Source: Phycisphaerae bacterium (lineage in GTDB: Bacteria > Chloroflexota > Anaerolineae > 4572-78 > J111). From it: a stretch of DNA of 64,000 nt. Made by a program: the position numbers and the translations under genes. The DNA is taken from the NCBI GenBank assembly GCA_028285035.1, contig JANQQF010000062.1:62001-126000 (forward strand). Direction: 5' to 3'. How positions within the stretch are numbered: position 1 is the first letter of the stretch; each line of letters opens with the position of its first letter. Shown here piece by piece: positions 47,201-55,872 of this stretch. The notes below the pieces were generated by a model, which saw only the letters and a program-made list of their open reading frames with translations, was not told where the DNA came from and ran no database searches.

Positions 47201-48879
47201 TTGAAGACTCATTTCACAAAGCCTCGAACTACCTCTACGATGTGACGGATGGGCAGATGGCGTTTGAGCAGGTGACGATCTACGACAATGCAGAGAATTG
47301 GTCGGATGCGGACTTTCAGTTTTCAACCAAAAACACGGTGCGGCCTTATGCTTTTGTGGGCGGCATTACCTCTGACGATAAAGCCCATACCATCCGGGTT
47401 GGTCGATTTTGGAGTAGACAAGGGGGCAATCGGGGGGCGTGGAACGAACCGGATGGCTATCGAACCCTCATTCACGAATTTGCCCATTATGCCCTCCATT
47501 TGCAGGATGAGTACATTGCCCGAAGTGTCGATGATGATGGGAATTTGAAAGCAGACGGAAATGCCGCCTGTACCGATCCGTTGATTAAAAAGAGCACATC
47601 AGGCGATGCCACCAATGCCAGCATCATGTATTGGCCCTACAACACCAGTGAGTTAGTCGGGGCAGATGACTGGAATGAAAACTGTCGTGAAACCCTACAA
47701 CACTTTGTCAATGGCAAGTCGGATTGGGAGACGGTGGTTGAGCATTATGGTGGGACAGGCTGGATCATCAATACTCCGACCAGTCGAGGTGGGGTGATGG
47801 CTGGGCCAGATCGCTTCCCCAATGACCTGCTCCCATTTCCCGAGTTTACCGTCAACAACAGCGGGCAAACCGAGGGAGAAGCCCTTCAGGTCAAAATCAT
47901 TGACCCTGCGGGCGAGCCAGTTCACAATGCATTGGTGGCCCTCTATACCTCGGAAGAAACAGCAAGGATCGCTATTGATCAGGGCTTGAGTGATGTCTCT
48001 GGCCGGATCGACGTTTATGGAGCCGAGGTGGGGGATACGATCAAAGTGGCCACCTTTGATGGAGCCTTGAGTCGAAGTGTAGAAGTGGTTGAAGGCCAGG
48101 ATGGCTATGACATCCAGTTGGTTCCAACAGGTGCCAAGCGTAAAGGCTTAGCAGGCGGTTTGACCACTCCTTATCTGAACCTGATCCCTGGTGCAAAGGG
48201 TGACTCGATGTTTCTTGAAGTGCATGGGACAAATGATGGGGGCAATCTCATTGGGGTGCTTGCCCCTGGGGAAGAGGCTGGAAGCCCACCACCCGCCCCA
48301 TTAGCTTACAGCCCGACGGAGAACGCCTACACTAAACAGTTTAACTTTGATGGGGTCGCCTTAGGCACCGGCCAAGCCCAGGTGAGTGGGGTGGTTGGCA
48401 GCCAAATCGTGCAATTAAATAGCGACTATAATTTACTCCAAGTGCAGAAGATCCAAACCGCCACGCTTTACTCCGAAGATGGCAATTTTGAATTTCACCT
48501 TCCCGTAAACAGTATTGAGGTTGACGAGGCATTCGCCACCGTCCTGCCCACTGGCTATGTGCCTAGCCCGTTACCCGAGGGGCTATCTGTCATTGGCAAT
48601 GCCTATGAAGTGCGACTATCTGGTGCAGAAACCGAATTGGAGAAGGATGGTGTGGTGCGGTTGCACTATCACCCCGAAGTGATGGGGGTGTATAGCAATA
48701 CCGCGATTTTTCATTGGGATGCCTTCAACCAGACCTGGGATCGTCAGAGCAGTGAACCCAATGATACGGACAACGCCTGGGCGGTCACGGCGAGGCGGTT
48801 GGGCATTTATGCCTTGCTGGGCGTTGATGTGACGCCGCCGGCTGGAACGATTTATTTGCCAGTTGTAATAAAGGAGTAA
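44209..48879 (+). CDS. Secreted 14-blade propeller + CLCA-like metalloprotease (paralog E)
   Basis: 1556 residues from the ATG at 44209, where a normal signal peptide begins (MNFLKLAGSLLGLIYLLSP, then VSAQ cleavage). An in-frame ATG at 44014 with GAGGTGAG just upstream would add 65 non-hydrophobic residues before the signal peptide; that longer form is possible but less likely. Fourteen repeats (27-724) are of the AVGDVDGDGHLDIITGN type with NFGTGSD and VVYLNDGxGNF landmarks, closest in style to paralog A. Blade 2 is shortened; blades 5, 6 and 8 have longer loops. The zincin domain has HEFAHYALHLQDEY (His1089), with YIAR instead of YFVR after it. The tail ends GTIYLPVVIKE. Paralog F starts only six bases after the stop codon. 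Confidence 0.86.
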   Translation: MNFLKLAGSLLGLIYLLSPTLVSAQVPTFDEKHNFGTGSDSTFSVAVGDMDGDGDLDIITGNSSQQNVVYLNDGAGNFGSSRNFGTGSDGGGIAVGDIDGDGHLDIVTSGVVYLNDGEGNFGSSRNFGTEGHSTSSVAVGDMDSDGDLDIITGNFYQQNVVYLNDGAGNFGSSHNFGTESDWTSDVAIGDVDGDGHLDIVTGNSDQNVIYLNNGEGNFGSSRNFGLTYNSVTNSVAVGDLNNDGHLDIITGDAYNPYVIDEFGDNVVYLNDGTGNFNTGHYFGDLGDNTESLTIGDVDGDGHLDIITGIGDDSANGINGQNVVYLNDGEGNFDIARNFGTGSDSTFSVAVGDVDDDGDLDIITGNEGQQNVIYLNHGQGNFGTSRYLGGLNDNTTSLAVGDVDSDGDLDIITGIKYGEPIDAANYVVYLNNGVGNFSSSYNFGIWSYDTWSLAVGDVDDDGHLDIVTGNSGDNVIYLNDGVGNFGIHHNFGTGSDQTISVAVGDVDSDGDLDIITGNSGDPNTVYLNDGVGNFTPHHNFGTEDDWTRDLVIGDVDGDAHLDIITGNSGQQNVVYLNDGNGNFGTARNFGTGTDRTTSVAIGDVDDDGDLDIITGNISQQNVVYLNDGNGNFGIGHNFGTSSDQTISVAVGDINGDGHLDIVTGNYSYERNKVYLNDGNGNFGTARNFGFDYFVDTGNVALGDVDGDGRLDIITGNEGQQNVIYLNTFRSTLGLLNTLPRITIPRPISTGLANFFSTPVILNQPTISFTYTLFDDESDPVRFIQAYYSPNGGGQWLPATLTPETQTTYLPTLPSGITHTLTWQADADLIKNDNVAFRIEAYEGFASHPGPFQYSYVSAHTFPFRVEAAEWYLKVINGTAPVEGAAIYQAGQLITESVGGSNLTNPAGLARLENPTAGQAIVAIKPTKMQTTTRATHNGWAYRTYLTSLNLDGEGTPQSDVIGEESGPQLITIRANDSLTLFNIVVSIEWDATEEYITMIEDSFHKASNYLYDVTDGQMAFEQVTIYDNAENWSDADFQFSTKNTVRPYAFVGGITSDDKAHTIRVGRFWSRQGGNRGAWNEPDGYRTLIHEFAHYALHLQDEYIARSVDDDGNLKADGNAACTDPLIKKSTSGDATNASIMYWPYNTSELVGADDWNENCRETLQHFVNGKSDWETVVEHYGGTGWIINTPTSRGGVMAGPDRFPNDLLPFPEFTVNNSGQTEGEALQVKIIDPAGEPVHNALVALYTSEETARIAIDQGLSDVSGRIDVYGAEVGDTIKVATFDGALSRSVEVVEGQDGYDIQLVPTGAKRKGLAGGLTTPYLNLIPGAKGDSMFLEVHGTNDGGNLIGVLAPGEEAGSPPPAPLAYSPTENAYTKQFNFDGVALGTGQAQVSGVVGSQIVQLNSDYNLLQVQKIQTATLYSEDGNFEFHLPVNSIEVDEAFATVLPTGYVPSPLPEGLSVIGNAYEVRLSGAETELEKDGVVRLHYHPEVMGVYSNTAIFHWDAFNQTWDRQSSEPNDTDNAWAVTARRLGIYALLGVDVTPPAGTIYLPVVIKE

Positions 48880-48885
48880 TGGAGA

Positions 48886-51800
48886 ATGTTGAAAAATTTG
48901 ACCTATGTTGTGGTTTTGGGAATAGGTCTTCTTATTGGATTTTTGACCTTGCTCTCTCCACCTAGTCAGGCCGACACCTTCACCGTCACCAAATTCACCG
49001 ATACCAACGATGGGGTGTGTGATAGTGATTGCTCTTTGCGCGAGGCGATTATTGCGGCCAATAACAATGGACAGCCAGATACGATTACGTTGGGGGCAGG
49101 AATTTACAGATTAACAATAAGTGGGTCTGATGAAGATGAGGGGATGACTGGTGATTTGGATATTACAGAGCCACTGACCATTACTGGATTAAATTCTGAA
49201 GTAACAATCATTGATGCGGATGGTCTGAATGATCGTATCTTTGATCTTAAGGGTGAGGCTAAAACTGTTGTAATGGCTGATTTTACAGCCCGTTTAGGCA
49301 ACGAAACTGGTGGAGATCATGGTGGTGGTATATTAAGTCAGGAGGTCGATTTAACGCTTTCCAATACGAAAATTAATAGTAATACTACACGTGGTACTGA
49401 TCATTTTGGAAGTGGAGGTGCAGTGTATTTCTACTCGGGAACATTGAGGTTGTTGGGGGGGGAGTTTTCCGGTAACGCAGCACCCTTAGGCCATGCTGGA
49501 GGCTTGTTTATTAGTTCAGCATCCCTAATCCAGTCAGGGTCCACAATTATTGGGCATAATGGCTCTGACCACGCAGGGGGTGGATTATCTCTTTCAGACA
49601 GCGAAGCAATATTCGAAGATGTTCAGATATTTGGGAATAGTACGCTGGGAGGACATGGAGGTGGGATGGTAATATGTTGTGGCTCAAAGGCCACCTTCAA
49701 TGGCGGTCAAATTTTTAATAACAGTGCAATTAATTATGGAGGAGGAGTTGCACTTAAAATACATGCCTATGATCAGAGACCATCTGTATTTACCCAAACA
49801 GATGGTACAATTGCCTACAATTCAGCCGCCTCACAGGGTGGTGGAATATATGTTGAAGAGGGAAGTGCAATTTTAGAGGGAGGTCAAATAAAGAATAATT
49901 CTGCTGATTATGGCGGTGGAGGTGTGTCAGTACATAAAGGAACTCTTATCTTAAATGGGGGGCAAATTCTAAGTAATTCTGCACAAGGTGGCTCTGGTGG
50001 TTTTGGTGGAGGCATCCAACTTCTAGGTCAAAATAAAAGTGTCTTCTTCAAACAAATAGATGGTGTTATCGCCCATAACAAGGCTAGTAATTATGGTGGA
50101 GGTATCTATTTAAATAGTGGTGATGGTTTAATAAGTGGGGGGCAAATTTTTAGTAACACTACTACTCGAAATGGTGGTGGAATAGCGGTCTTTGATAGCA
50201 AAATCACAATTAGCGACGGTGAAATTATTAGCAATACAGTAGGTCTTGGGGGAGGTGGGGTTTATATTTACAGTGCCGCATTTGTTACGCAAACTGGGCA
50301 AAGTCTAATCGCCTACAATTCTGCCAATGATGGTGGAGGAATATATATTGGAGTAGACTCAATATTTCTTCAAGCAGGGGGGAGTATTGCCCAAAATTCA
50401 GCTAACCAAGGAGGAGGGATTTGGTCTACGAGTACTTCCACTTTAAGTGGGGGGCAGATCTTAAACAATCAAGCCAGTAATAATGGTGGGGGCATATATC
50501 AAAACAGTGGTGATGTTACTATCAATCAAAGTTGTATTATCGGAAACTCAGATACCAGTCTTTATCATGCAGGTGGGTCTACCTTATTGGCCACAGAAAA
50601 TTGGTGGGGTGAGATTGATGGACCAAGCGGTGTTGGTCTAGGTAGTGGCGACTCGGTGAGTAATAATATAGACTTTTCTAATTTCCGTACCGTACCCTTT
50701 CCCATGTGCTTGGAACTAGCCATCATCAAACAAACCACACCAACAATCGCCGCCGTAGGTGAACCCATCACTTACACCCTGACCATAATGAATGGTGATA
50801 TTATCACCGTGACCAATTTAATCATCACCGATGCCATTCCGGCTGGAGCGACCTATGTCAGCGGGGGAACCAAGGTGGGGGATGTCATTCAGTGGAATTT
50901 ACCAAGTCTGCCGACCAACACTAATGCAGAGGTTCAGTTTGTCGTTACCGCTGATCAAACCCTTGTCAATGACGACTATCGTATTGAAGGCACCGTTTAT
51001 GGCGACCAAAGTGCCTCAGCCATTGGCCCCCCGATTGTCACCACGGTCCTGCCCAACCCGATTTATACAGTTGATGAACACGGCGTACCAATTTCAGGGA
51101 CGACCATTTATCGCAACAGCCAGCCCATTTCCAGCAGCGGTAACGAGACAACCTTGACCGATGGACAGGGGCTGATGACTACCACGGCACTCAGTGTAGG
51201 TGATTATCTGGTGGCCTTGTCTTCGCCATTGCACACCAAAGCCACAGTCAGAGAGGCGCATGAGCTTGAGGGGGGTGGAAATGTCGCCTATCAGATTTAT
51301 AAAACCAGCCTGTTACTTGATGCGACTGGACAGCCGCTGCCCTATCAAGTCCCGAGTGTGGCCCAACCTCACACTTTGGTCATTCAGCCAGATAATCCTT
51401 TAGTTCTCTTTAATATCGTCGTATCCATCGAGTGGGATGCTACGGAGGATTATATCAATACCATAGAGGAAGCGTTTGAAAAAGCCTCAGACTACCTCTA
51501 CGATGTGACGGATGGGCAGATGGCTTTTGGTTGGGTGTCCATTTATGATAAGGCCCAATATTGGGCTGATGCTGACTTTCAATTTTCCACCAAAAATACC
51601 GTTCGACCTTATGCTTTTGTGGGGGGAATCATCTCAGAGGATGAAGCGCACGCCATCCGGGTGGGTCGATTTTGGAATAGACAGGGGGGCAATAGTGGTG
51701 TGTGGAATGAGCCGGATGGCTATCGCACCCTCATCCACGAGTTCGGCCATTACGCCCTCCATCTACAAGATGAGTACTTTGTCCGCAAGGTTGACCCCAA

Positions 51801-53139
51801 TGGGAATCTGACCGCGGATCAAAATGTGGCTTGTACGGATCCCTTGATCAAAAAGAGCACCTCTGGCGATGCTACCAATGCCAGTATCATGTACTGGCAC
51901 TACAACACCAGCGAGTTGGCTGGGGCAGATCGCTGGAATGAAAATTGTCAAGCTACCGAACAGCATCGGGTCAATGGAAAATCGGATTGGGAGACTGTGC
52001 TTGAGCATTATGGCGGGCCGGGCTGGACGCTCAACACCCCCAGCAGTCGCGGTAGCGTGATGGCTGGGCCGGATCAATTTCCGACAGCGTTACTCCCCTT
52101 CCCACAGATCGATATCACCAACAATGGTCAAGCGAGTGGACAAGCTCGGCGTGTAGTCATCACCGATGCGGAGGATCAGCCGATTAGCAAAGCGTTGGTG
52201 GCCCTCTACACCAAAACGGACGAAGGGACGATTGCCATTGATCAAGGCTTAAGTGATTTGCTGGGTCGCATCGATGTGTATGGCGCTTTGGCCGATGATA
52301 CCATCAAGGTCGCCACCTTCAATGGCGCGTTGAGTGGCAGTGTCAATGTGGTTGAAGGGCAAAATAGCTATCAACTCAAACTGTCTTCAACAGGGGCAAG
52401 ACGCCTTGCGTCTGCGACGACACTGACCACGCCCTATCTCAACCTCATCCCCAGCACAGATGGCAAATCCTTGAACCTTGAGGTACACGGCACCAGCGAG
52501 GAGGGCAATTTGACCGGGCTCCTCATTCCAGGTGAAGGTGGTGGTAATCCTCAATCCACCCCACTCGCTTACAGCCCGACTGACAGTGCCTTCACGGGGC
52601 AAGTTAGCTTTGATGGGGTCGGTTTAGGCAGTGGTCAGGTTCAGGTCAATGGTGTCACGGGGGGACAAGTGGTCCAAATCAACAGTGACTACAACCTGCA
52701 ACAAGCCCAAAACAGCCAACCAACCAGTCTCTACTCCGAAGATGGCAACTTTGAGTTCCACCTACCTGTGGATGGCCTCCCCATCATTCAAGCATATGGG
52801 ACCGTTCTCCCTACTGGCTATGTGCCCGGTCCTCTACCCGACGGTTTATCTGTCATCGGCAGCACCTATGAAGTCCGGCTATCAGGTTTAGTGAATGAAC
52901 TGGAAAAAGACGGCGTGGTTCGACTGCACTATCACCCCGAGGTGATGGGGGTATACAGCGACACCGCGATTTACTTCTGGGATGCGGCTAACAGGGAATG
53001 GGACTTACAAGGCGGTGACCCCAGCGACACGGACAATGCTTGGTCGGTCACGGCTCGGCAGTTGGGGATATATGCCTTGATGGGAGTTGATGTCACCCCA
53101 CCAGCTGGGACGGTTTATTTGCCGATGATCGTGAAATAA
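48886..53139 (+). CDS. Secreted CSLREA/beta-helix + DUF11 + CLCA-like metalloprotease (paralog F)
   Basis: 1417 residues; signal peptide VVVLGIGLLIGFLTLLSPP, cleaved near QAD. Instead of a propeller it begins with the CSLREA domain (DGVCDSDCSLREAIIAAN), followed by a right-handed parallel beta-helix of polymorphic outer-membrane type. The helix has many GGGI/GGGV turns with NNSA or SNTA (about 130-590) and resembles adhesin or pectate-lyase-like repeats. A DUF11 domain (about 606-690; ITYTLTIMNGD, AIPAGATYVSGG) and a transthyretin-like segment lead into the shared zincin domain (841-1045) with HEFGHYALHLQDEY (His951). The Ig-like and ZU5-like tail ends GTVYLPMIVK. Translation is probably coupled to paralog E. 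It shows the C-terminal module joined to a wholly different N-terminal binding scaffold. Confidence 0.87.
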   Translation: MLKNLTYVVVLGIGLLIGFLTLLSPPSQADTFTVTKFTDTNDGVCDSDCSLREAIIAANNNGQPDTITLGAGIYRLTISGSDEDEGMTGDLDITEPLTITGLNSEVTIIDADGLNDRIFDLKGEAKTVVMADFTARLGNETGGDHGGGILSQEVDLTLSNTKINSNTTRGTDHFGSGGAVYFYSGTLRLLGGEFSGNAAPLGHAGGLFISSASLIQSGSTIIGHNGSDHAGGGLSLSDSEAIFEDVQIFGNSTLGGHGGGMVICCGSKATFNGGQIFNNSAINYGGGVALKIHAYDQRPSVFTQTDGTIAYNSAASQGGGIYVEEGSAILEGGQIKNNSADYGGGGVSVHKGTLILNGGQILSNSAQGGSGGFGGGIQLLGQNKSVFFKQIDGVIAHNKASNYGGGIYLNSGDGLISGGQIFSNTTTRNGGGIAVFDSKITISDGEIISNTVGLGGGGVYIYSAAFVTQTGQSLIAYNSANDGGGIYIGVDSIFLQAGGSIAQNSANQGGGIWSTSTSTLSGGQILNNQASNNGGGIYQNSGDVTINQSCIIGNSDTSLYHAGGSTLLATENWWGEIDGPSGVGLGSGDSVSNNIDFSNFRTVPFPMCLELAIIKQTTPTIAAVGEPITYTLTIMNGDIITVTNLIITDAIPAGATYVSGGTKVGDVIQWNLPSLPTNTNAEVQFVVTADQTLVNDDYRIEGTVYGDQSASAIGPPIVTTVLPNPIYTVDEHGVPISGTTIYRNSQPISSSGNETTLTDGQGLMTTTALSVGDYLVALSSPLHTKATVREAHELEGGGNVAYQIYKTSLLLDATGQPLPYQVPSVAQPHTLVIQPDNPLVLFNIVVSIEWDATEDYINTIEEAFEKASDYLYDVTDGQMAFGWVSIYDKAQYWADADFQFSTKNTVRPYAFVGGIISEDEAHAIRVGRFWNRQGGNSGVWNEPDGYRTLIHEFGHYALHLQDEYFVRKVDPNGNLTADQNVACTDPLIKKSTSGDATNASIMYWHYNTSELAGADRWNENCQATEQHRVNGKSDWETVLEHYGGPGWTLNTPSSRGSVMAGPDQFPTALLPFPQIDITNNGQASGQARRVVITDAEDQPISKALVALYTKTDEGTIAIDQGLSDLLGRIDVYGALADDTIKVATFNGALSGSVNVVEGQNSYQLKLSSTGARRLASATTLTTPYLNLIPSTDGKSLNLEVHGTSEEGNLTGLLIPGEGGGNPQSTPLAYSPTDSAFTGQVSFDGVGLGSGQVQVNGVTGGQVVQINSDYNLQQAQNSQPTSLYSEDGNFEFHLPVDGLPIIQAYGTVLPTGYVPGPLPDGLSVIGSTYEVRLSGLVNELEKDGVVRLHYHPEVMGVYSDTAIYFWDAANREWDLQGGDPSDTDNAWSVTARQLGIYALMGVDVTPPAGTVYLPMIVK

Positions 53140-53170
53140 GAAAACGTAAAGTGGCGTGAAAGGAATAGAT

Positions 53171-53809
53171 ATGTCTCGACAAACCGAAATAATCAATCTG
53201 ATCATCAAACACCATCGGCGCTTGGTCAAATTGCAAGAGCAGAGTGCCATTACAGGGATTGCAACAGATCCCAGCTTGTTGATTGAGATCGAAGATATCC
53301 AAGATACGATTAAAGCGTTGGAGCTAGAATTAGAAACCGGGCAGGCAACCCCATCCGGCTCACCATCCACTGAGCAACCCCAATCGCAGCCCAAAACGAC
53401 AGGGGATCAAATTTCTATTGGAAGCATTCAAGGTAGCAATTTTGTCGTTGGCAGTGGGGGAACCGTGAATGTGGATCAAGTATTGGGGGCGGCCTCCTCT
53501 GACGCAAACCACCAAACTGGTGTGGAAAATAGTCCCCTACAGGCTATTTATCAGCAGATAGCAGATCGACCATCTGATGCCAATGTTGACAAAGGAGAGC
53601 TTATCAAAACTGTAGATCGAATAGATGCTGAGATAAATCAAGGGGCGCAGATGAATTTAACAAAGTTGAAGCGACAGCTTGGTAAATTGGCTCGCATTGC
53701 TCCAGATATTTTTGCCAGCACAGTTGCTTCTGTTGAGGCATCGGCTACAGGGGGGGGGGCTGATTTTACACGTTTAGTTGAGCAAATTCGTAGTGAAAAC
53801 AATTTGTAG
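53171..53809 (+). CDS. Putative conflict-system adaptor with shared beta motif and C-terminal APDIF domain
   Basis: 212 residues from the ATG at 53171 (AAAGGA seven bases upstream). Residues 1-55 form a helical domain (IINLIIKHHRRLVKLQEQSA, then EIEDIQDTIKALELEL) that I know as a recurrent N-terminal adaptor segment beside TIR, caspase-like and STAND proteins in Chloroflexota. A linker leads to a short beta motif, GDQISIGSIQGSNFVVGSGG, which recurs in the proteins starting at 53870 and 60534. The C-terminal domain (about 120-200; AIYQQIADRPSDANVDKGEL to LARIAPDIFASTV) recurs in the 53870 protein. There is no signal peptide and no enzyme motif. It most likely acts as an adaptor joining sensor and effector proteins; this is inference from architecture. 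Confidence 0.75.
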   Translation: MSRQTEIINLIIKHHRRLVKLQEQSAITGIATDPSLLIEIEDIQDTIKALELELETGQATPSGSPSTEQPQSQPKTTGDQISIGSIQGSNFVVGSGGTVNVDQVLGAASSDANHQTGVENSPLQAIYQQIADRPSDANVDKGELIKTVDRIDAEINQGAQMNLTKLKRQLGKLARIAPDIFASTVASVEASATGGGADFTRLVEQIRSENNL

Positions 53810-53869
53810 AGAGATCTGAGAGTCTATTTTGCCAAAGTAATGATAAGATAACCTTGGAGGTCAACCCGC

Positions 53870-55249
53870 ATGGGCGACAAGATAGAGATTGGTGACATTT
53901 CTAACAGTGAAAATTTTGCAGTGGGCAGTGATTCCCGGGTCAATGTTCAACAACAGGAGACTGGGCATCCCAACACAGCTGTCCCGACCACAGAGTCAAC
54001 AGAGGCGGTGTCTTCCAAAATCCCATCGCTGCCTCAACCTACAATCGGCATCGTCACTGCCTTGCCGAAGGAGTACGTGGCGATGCAAGCTGTTTTGCAA
54101 AGCCCCAAGGAATTTAATCTGACGGGTGGAGGCGCGGGGCGCCGCTATTTGTTGGGTCATATTCCATCAACAACCGGTGGCAGTCATATTGTAGCCCTAA
54201 CGTTAGCGGGTATGGGCAATAATGGGGCAGCGACCCGCGGAACGCTCCTTCTGGAGCATTTTCCAACCATTCAATCGATCATCATGGTTGGAATTGCCGG
54301 TGGTGTCCCCAATCCCAATAAAGCCGAAGACCACGTTCGTTTAGGGGATATTGTCATTTCAAATCAGGGCGGGGTGGTCCAATATGATTTTGATAAAGAG
54401 CTTGTCGATAAAATCATTCATCGCCACGCCCCTCGCCCACCGAGTGCTTTATTGTTGGAAGCGGTTGAATTGTTAGAAACAAAGCGATTAACCGGGGCGC
54501 GACCGTGGTTAACGTTTATTGATACAGTGTCAGAGCAATTGAATATCACACGGCCCGCCGATGCGTTGGATGTTTTGGCTGATAGTAACAACCCAGAGCA
54601 AGTTAGGCCACACCCTGTTGATCCTGACCGTCTTGCCGGGTGCCCGCGGATTCATTTGGGGCCAATTGCTTCGGCGAATAAATTGCTTAAAAATCCGTTG
54701 AAACGAGATCAGTTGCGTGATCAGTTTGGGGTGAAAGCGGTCGAGATGGAAGCGTCTGGTATTGCGGATGCTACCTGGAACCGTGAGGCGGGTTATCTGG
54801 TCGTCCGGGGAATTTGCGACTACTGTGATGCCAATAAAGGAGATGATTGGCAAGCCTATGCTGCTGTGGTCGCGGCTGCTTACACCCGATCTTTATTGGA
54901 GTCGATGCCAGAGATGTCTTCTGTGACCTCCTCCGGCAATTCCCCCAAGCTAATTCCTACTTTAGAGCCACTCACCTCATTTCAGGCCATCTATCAGCGA
55001 CTTGAAGCTCGTTCTGAAGATGAAGATGTGGATAAAAATGAGGTTATAGAATTGATACAATACCTTGAAGCGGAGGTTCCCAAAGAAAATCAAGCCAATC
55101 CAAAAAAAGTTGAGCGATGGTTACTTGAACTCTATGAAATAGCCCCGGACATTTTTACAGCTACGCTTACCTATCTACGTTCTCCAGAAGCAAATTTATC
55201 GCCAATATTGCATTATGTGGTAGAGACAGTACAAGAACGGGTCAAGTAA
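53870..55249 (+). CDS. Nucleoside phosphorylase/nucleosidase-like putative conflict effector
   Basis: 459 residues, GGAGGT eight bases before the ATG. The beta motif (GDKIEIGDISNSENFAVGSD) is at the very N-terminus. A purine nucleoside phosphorylase/MTAN-superfamily domain follows (about 58-345): IGIVTALPKEYVAM, IIMVGIAGGVPN, VRLGDIVIS, VKAVEMEASGIADA and LVVRGICDYCD, containing the ribose-binding Glu and the catalytic-type Asp. The C-terminal domain (about 370-455; AIYQRLEARSEDEDVDKNEV to YEIAPDIFTATL) matches that of the preceding gene product. Members of this superfamily fused to STAND or CBASS partners have been shown to cleave ATP during phage defence (Rousset et al. 2023, from memory). 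Such a role is plausible here, but a housekeeping nucleosidase cannot be excluded. Confidence 0.82.
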   Translation: MGDKIEIGDISNSENFAVGSDSRVNVQQQETGHPNTAVPTTESTEAVSSKIPSLPQPTIGIVTALPKEYVAMQAVLQSPKEFNLTGGGAGRRYLLGHIPSTTGGSHIVALTLAGMGNNGAATRGTLLLEHFPTIQSIIMVGIAGGVPNPNKAEDHVRLGDIVISNQGGVVQYDFDKELVDKIIHRHAPRPPSALLLEAVELLETKRLTGARPWLTFIDTVSEQLNITRPADALDVLADSNNPEQVRPHPVDPDRLAGCPRIHLGPIASANKLLKNPLKRDQLRDQFGVKAVEMEASGIADATWNREAGYLVVRGICDYCDANKGDDWQAYAAVVAAAYTRSLLESMPEMSSVTSSGNSPKLIPTLEPLTSFQAIYQRLEARSEDEDVDKNEVIELIQYLEAEVPKENQANPKKVERWLLELYEIAPDIFTATLTYLRSPEANLSPILHYVVETVQERVK

Positions 55250-55314
55250 GATTACGTGAACAGAGTCAGCGAAACATCTTGAAACGATTAGCGATCTAGA
55301 ACAAGGTATCAGCC

Positions 55315-55767
55315 ATGTCAATATATCAAGATTACATTTTTGTCTTATGGGGGAATGATTTTGAGGAAGCCGCCGCCTCAATTTTTGTTAGCGAATTACG
55401 GGAGGCTGGGCTACGGGTCAAAGTCGTTGGCTTAACCGCTCAACGAATTAATGGCTGTCACGGATTAGGCCTCATTCCCGACATGACCCTAGAGCAAGCC
55501 CTTCCCTTAGCGTCTCAGACCCGTTGTCTGATTATTCCCAACACCGCAACCAGTTTGAAACGGCTTGAAAATGATCCCCGTTTACGAAACTTCTGTGACC
55601 AAGCTCAAGCAAATGAGGCGATGTTTGTGATTGGGGATTTGCACCAGATAGAATCAATGGATTTAGGCTTTTTCTCTGGTACATTCCCTGAGTTGGTAAC
55701 TTATCCTGATGGTGAGGAATTGGTTACCTTTGCCCGTGAAATGGCCGAGAGGTTAGTTGAAATTTAG
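55315..55767 (+). CDS. DJ-1/PfpI-like protein lacking the nucleophile Cys
   Basis: 150 residues following the DJ-1/PfpI fold in order. The first strand and helix, YIFVLWGNDFEEAAASIFV, carry the conserved Glu. A strand VKVVGL is followed by INGCHGLGLIPD, typical of the family's SHG-IxPD stretch, then CLIIPN, and a helix LENDPRLRNFCDQA. Where the family has the elbow AxC with the catalytic cysteine, this protein reads AMFVIGD, so the nucleophile is missing. It is probably a pseudoenzyme or sensor. It sits between the nucleosidase-like gene and paralog G, without a strong ribosome binding site, and is likely part of the conflict-type cluster. Confidence 0.7.
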   Translation: MSIYQDYIFVLWGNDFEEAAASIFVSELREAGLRVKVVGLTAQRINGCHGLGLIPDMTLEQALPLASQTRCLIIPNTATSLKRLENDPRLRNFCDQAQANEAMFVIGDLHQIESMDLGFFSGTFPELVTYPDGEELVTFAREMAERLVEI

Positions 55768-55872
55768 TAATGGAGCAAGCTAATTATAAGCAAAAGAATT
55801 GAATCTATTCCAATAGCAACGTTTATTTACTGACTATTCTTAAGCACCATTGAAATAAAAAAGGAGGAGGCT

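Noticed and set aside
23579..48879. Integrin-like proteins (FG-GAP plus vWA)
   Set aside because: No vWA/MIDAS DxSxS motif was found; the repeats are followed by the zincin module instead.
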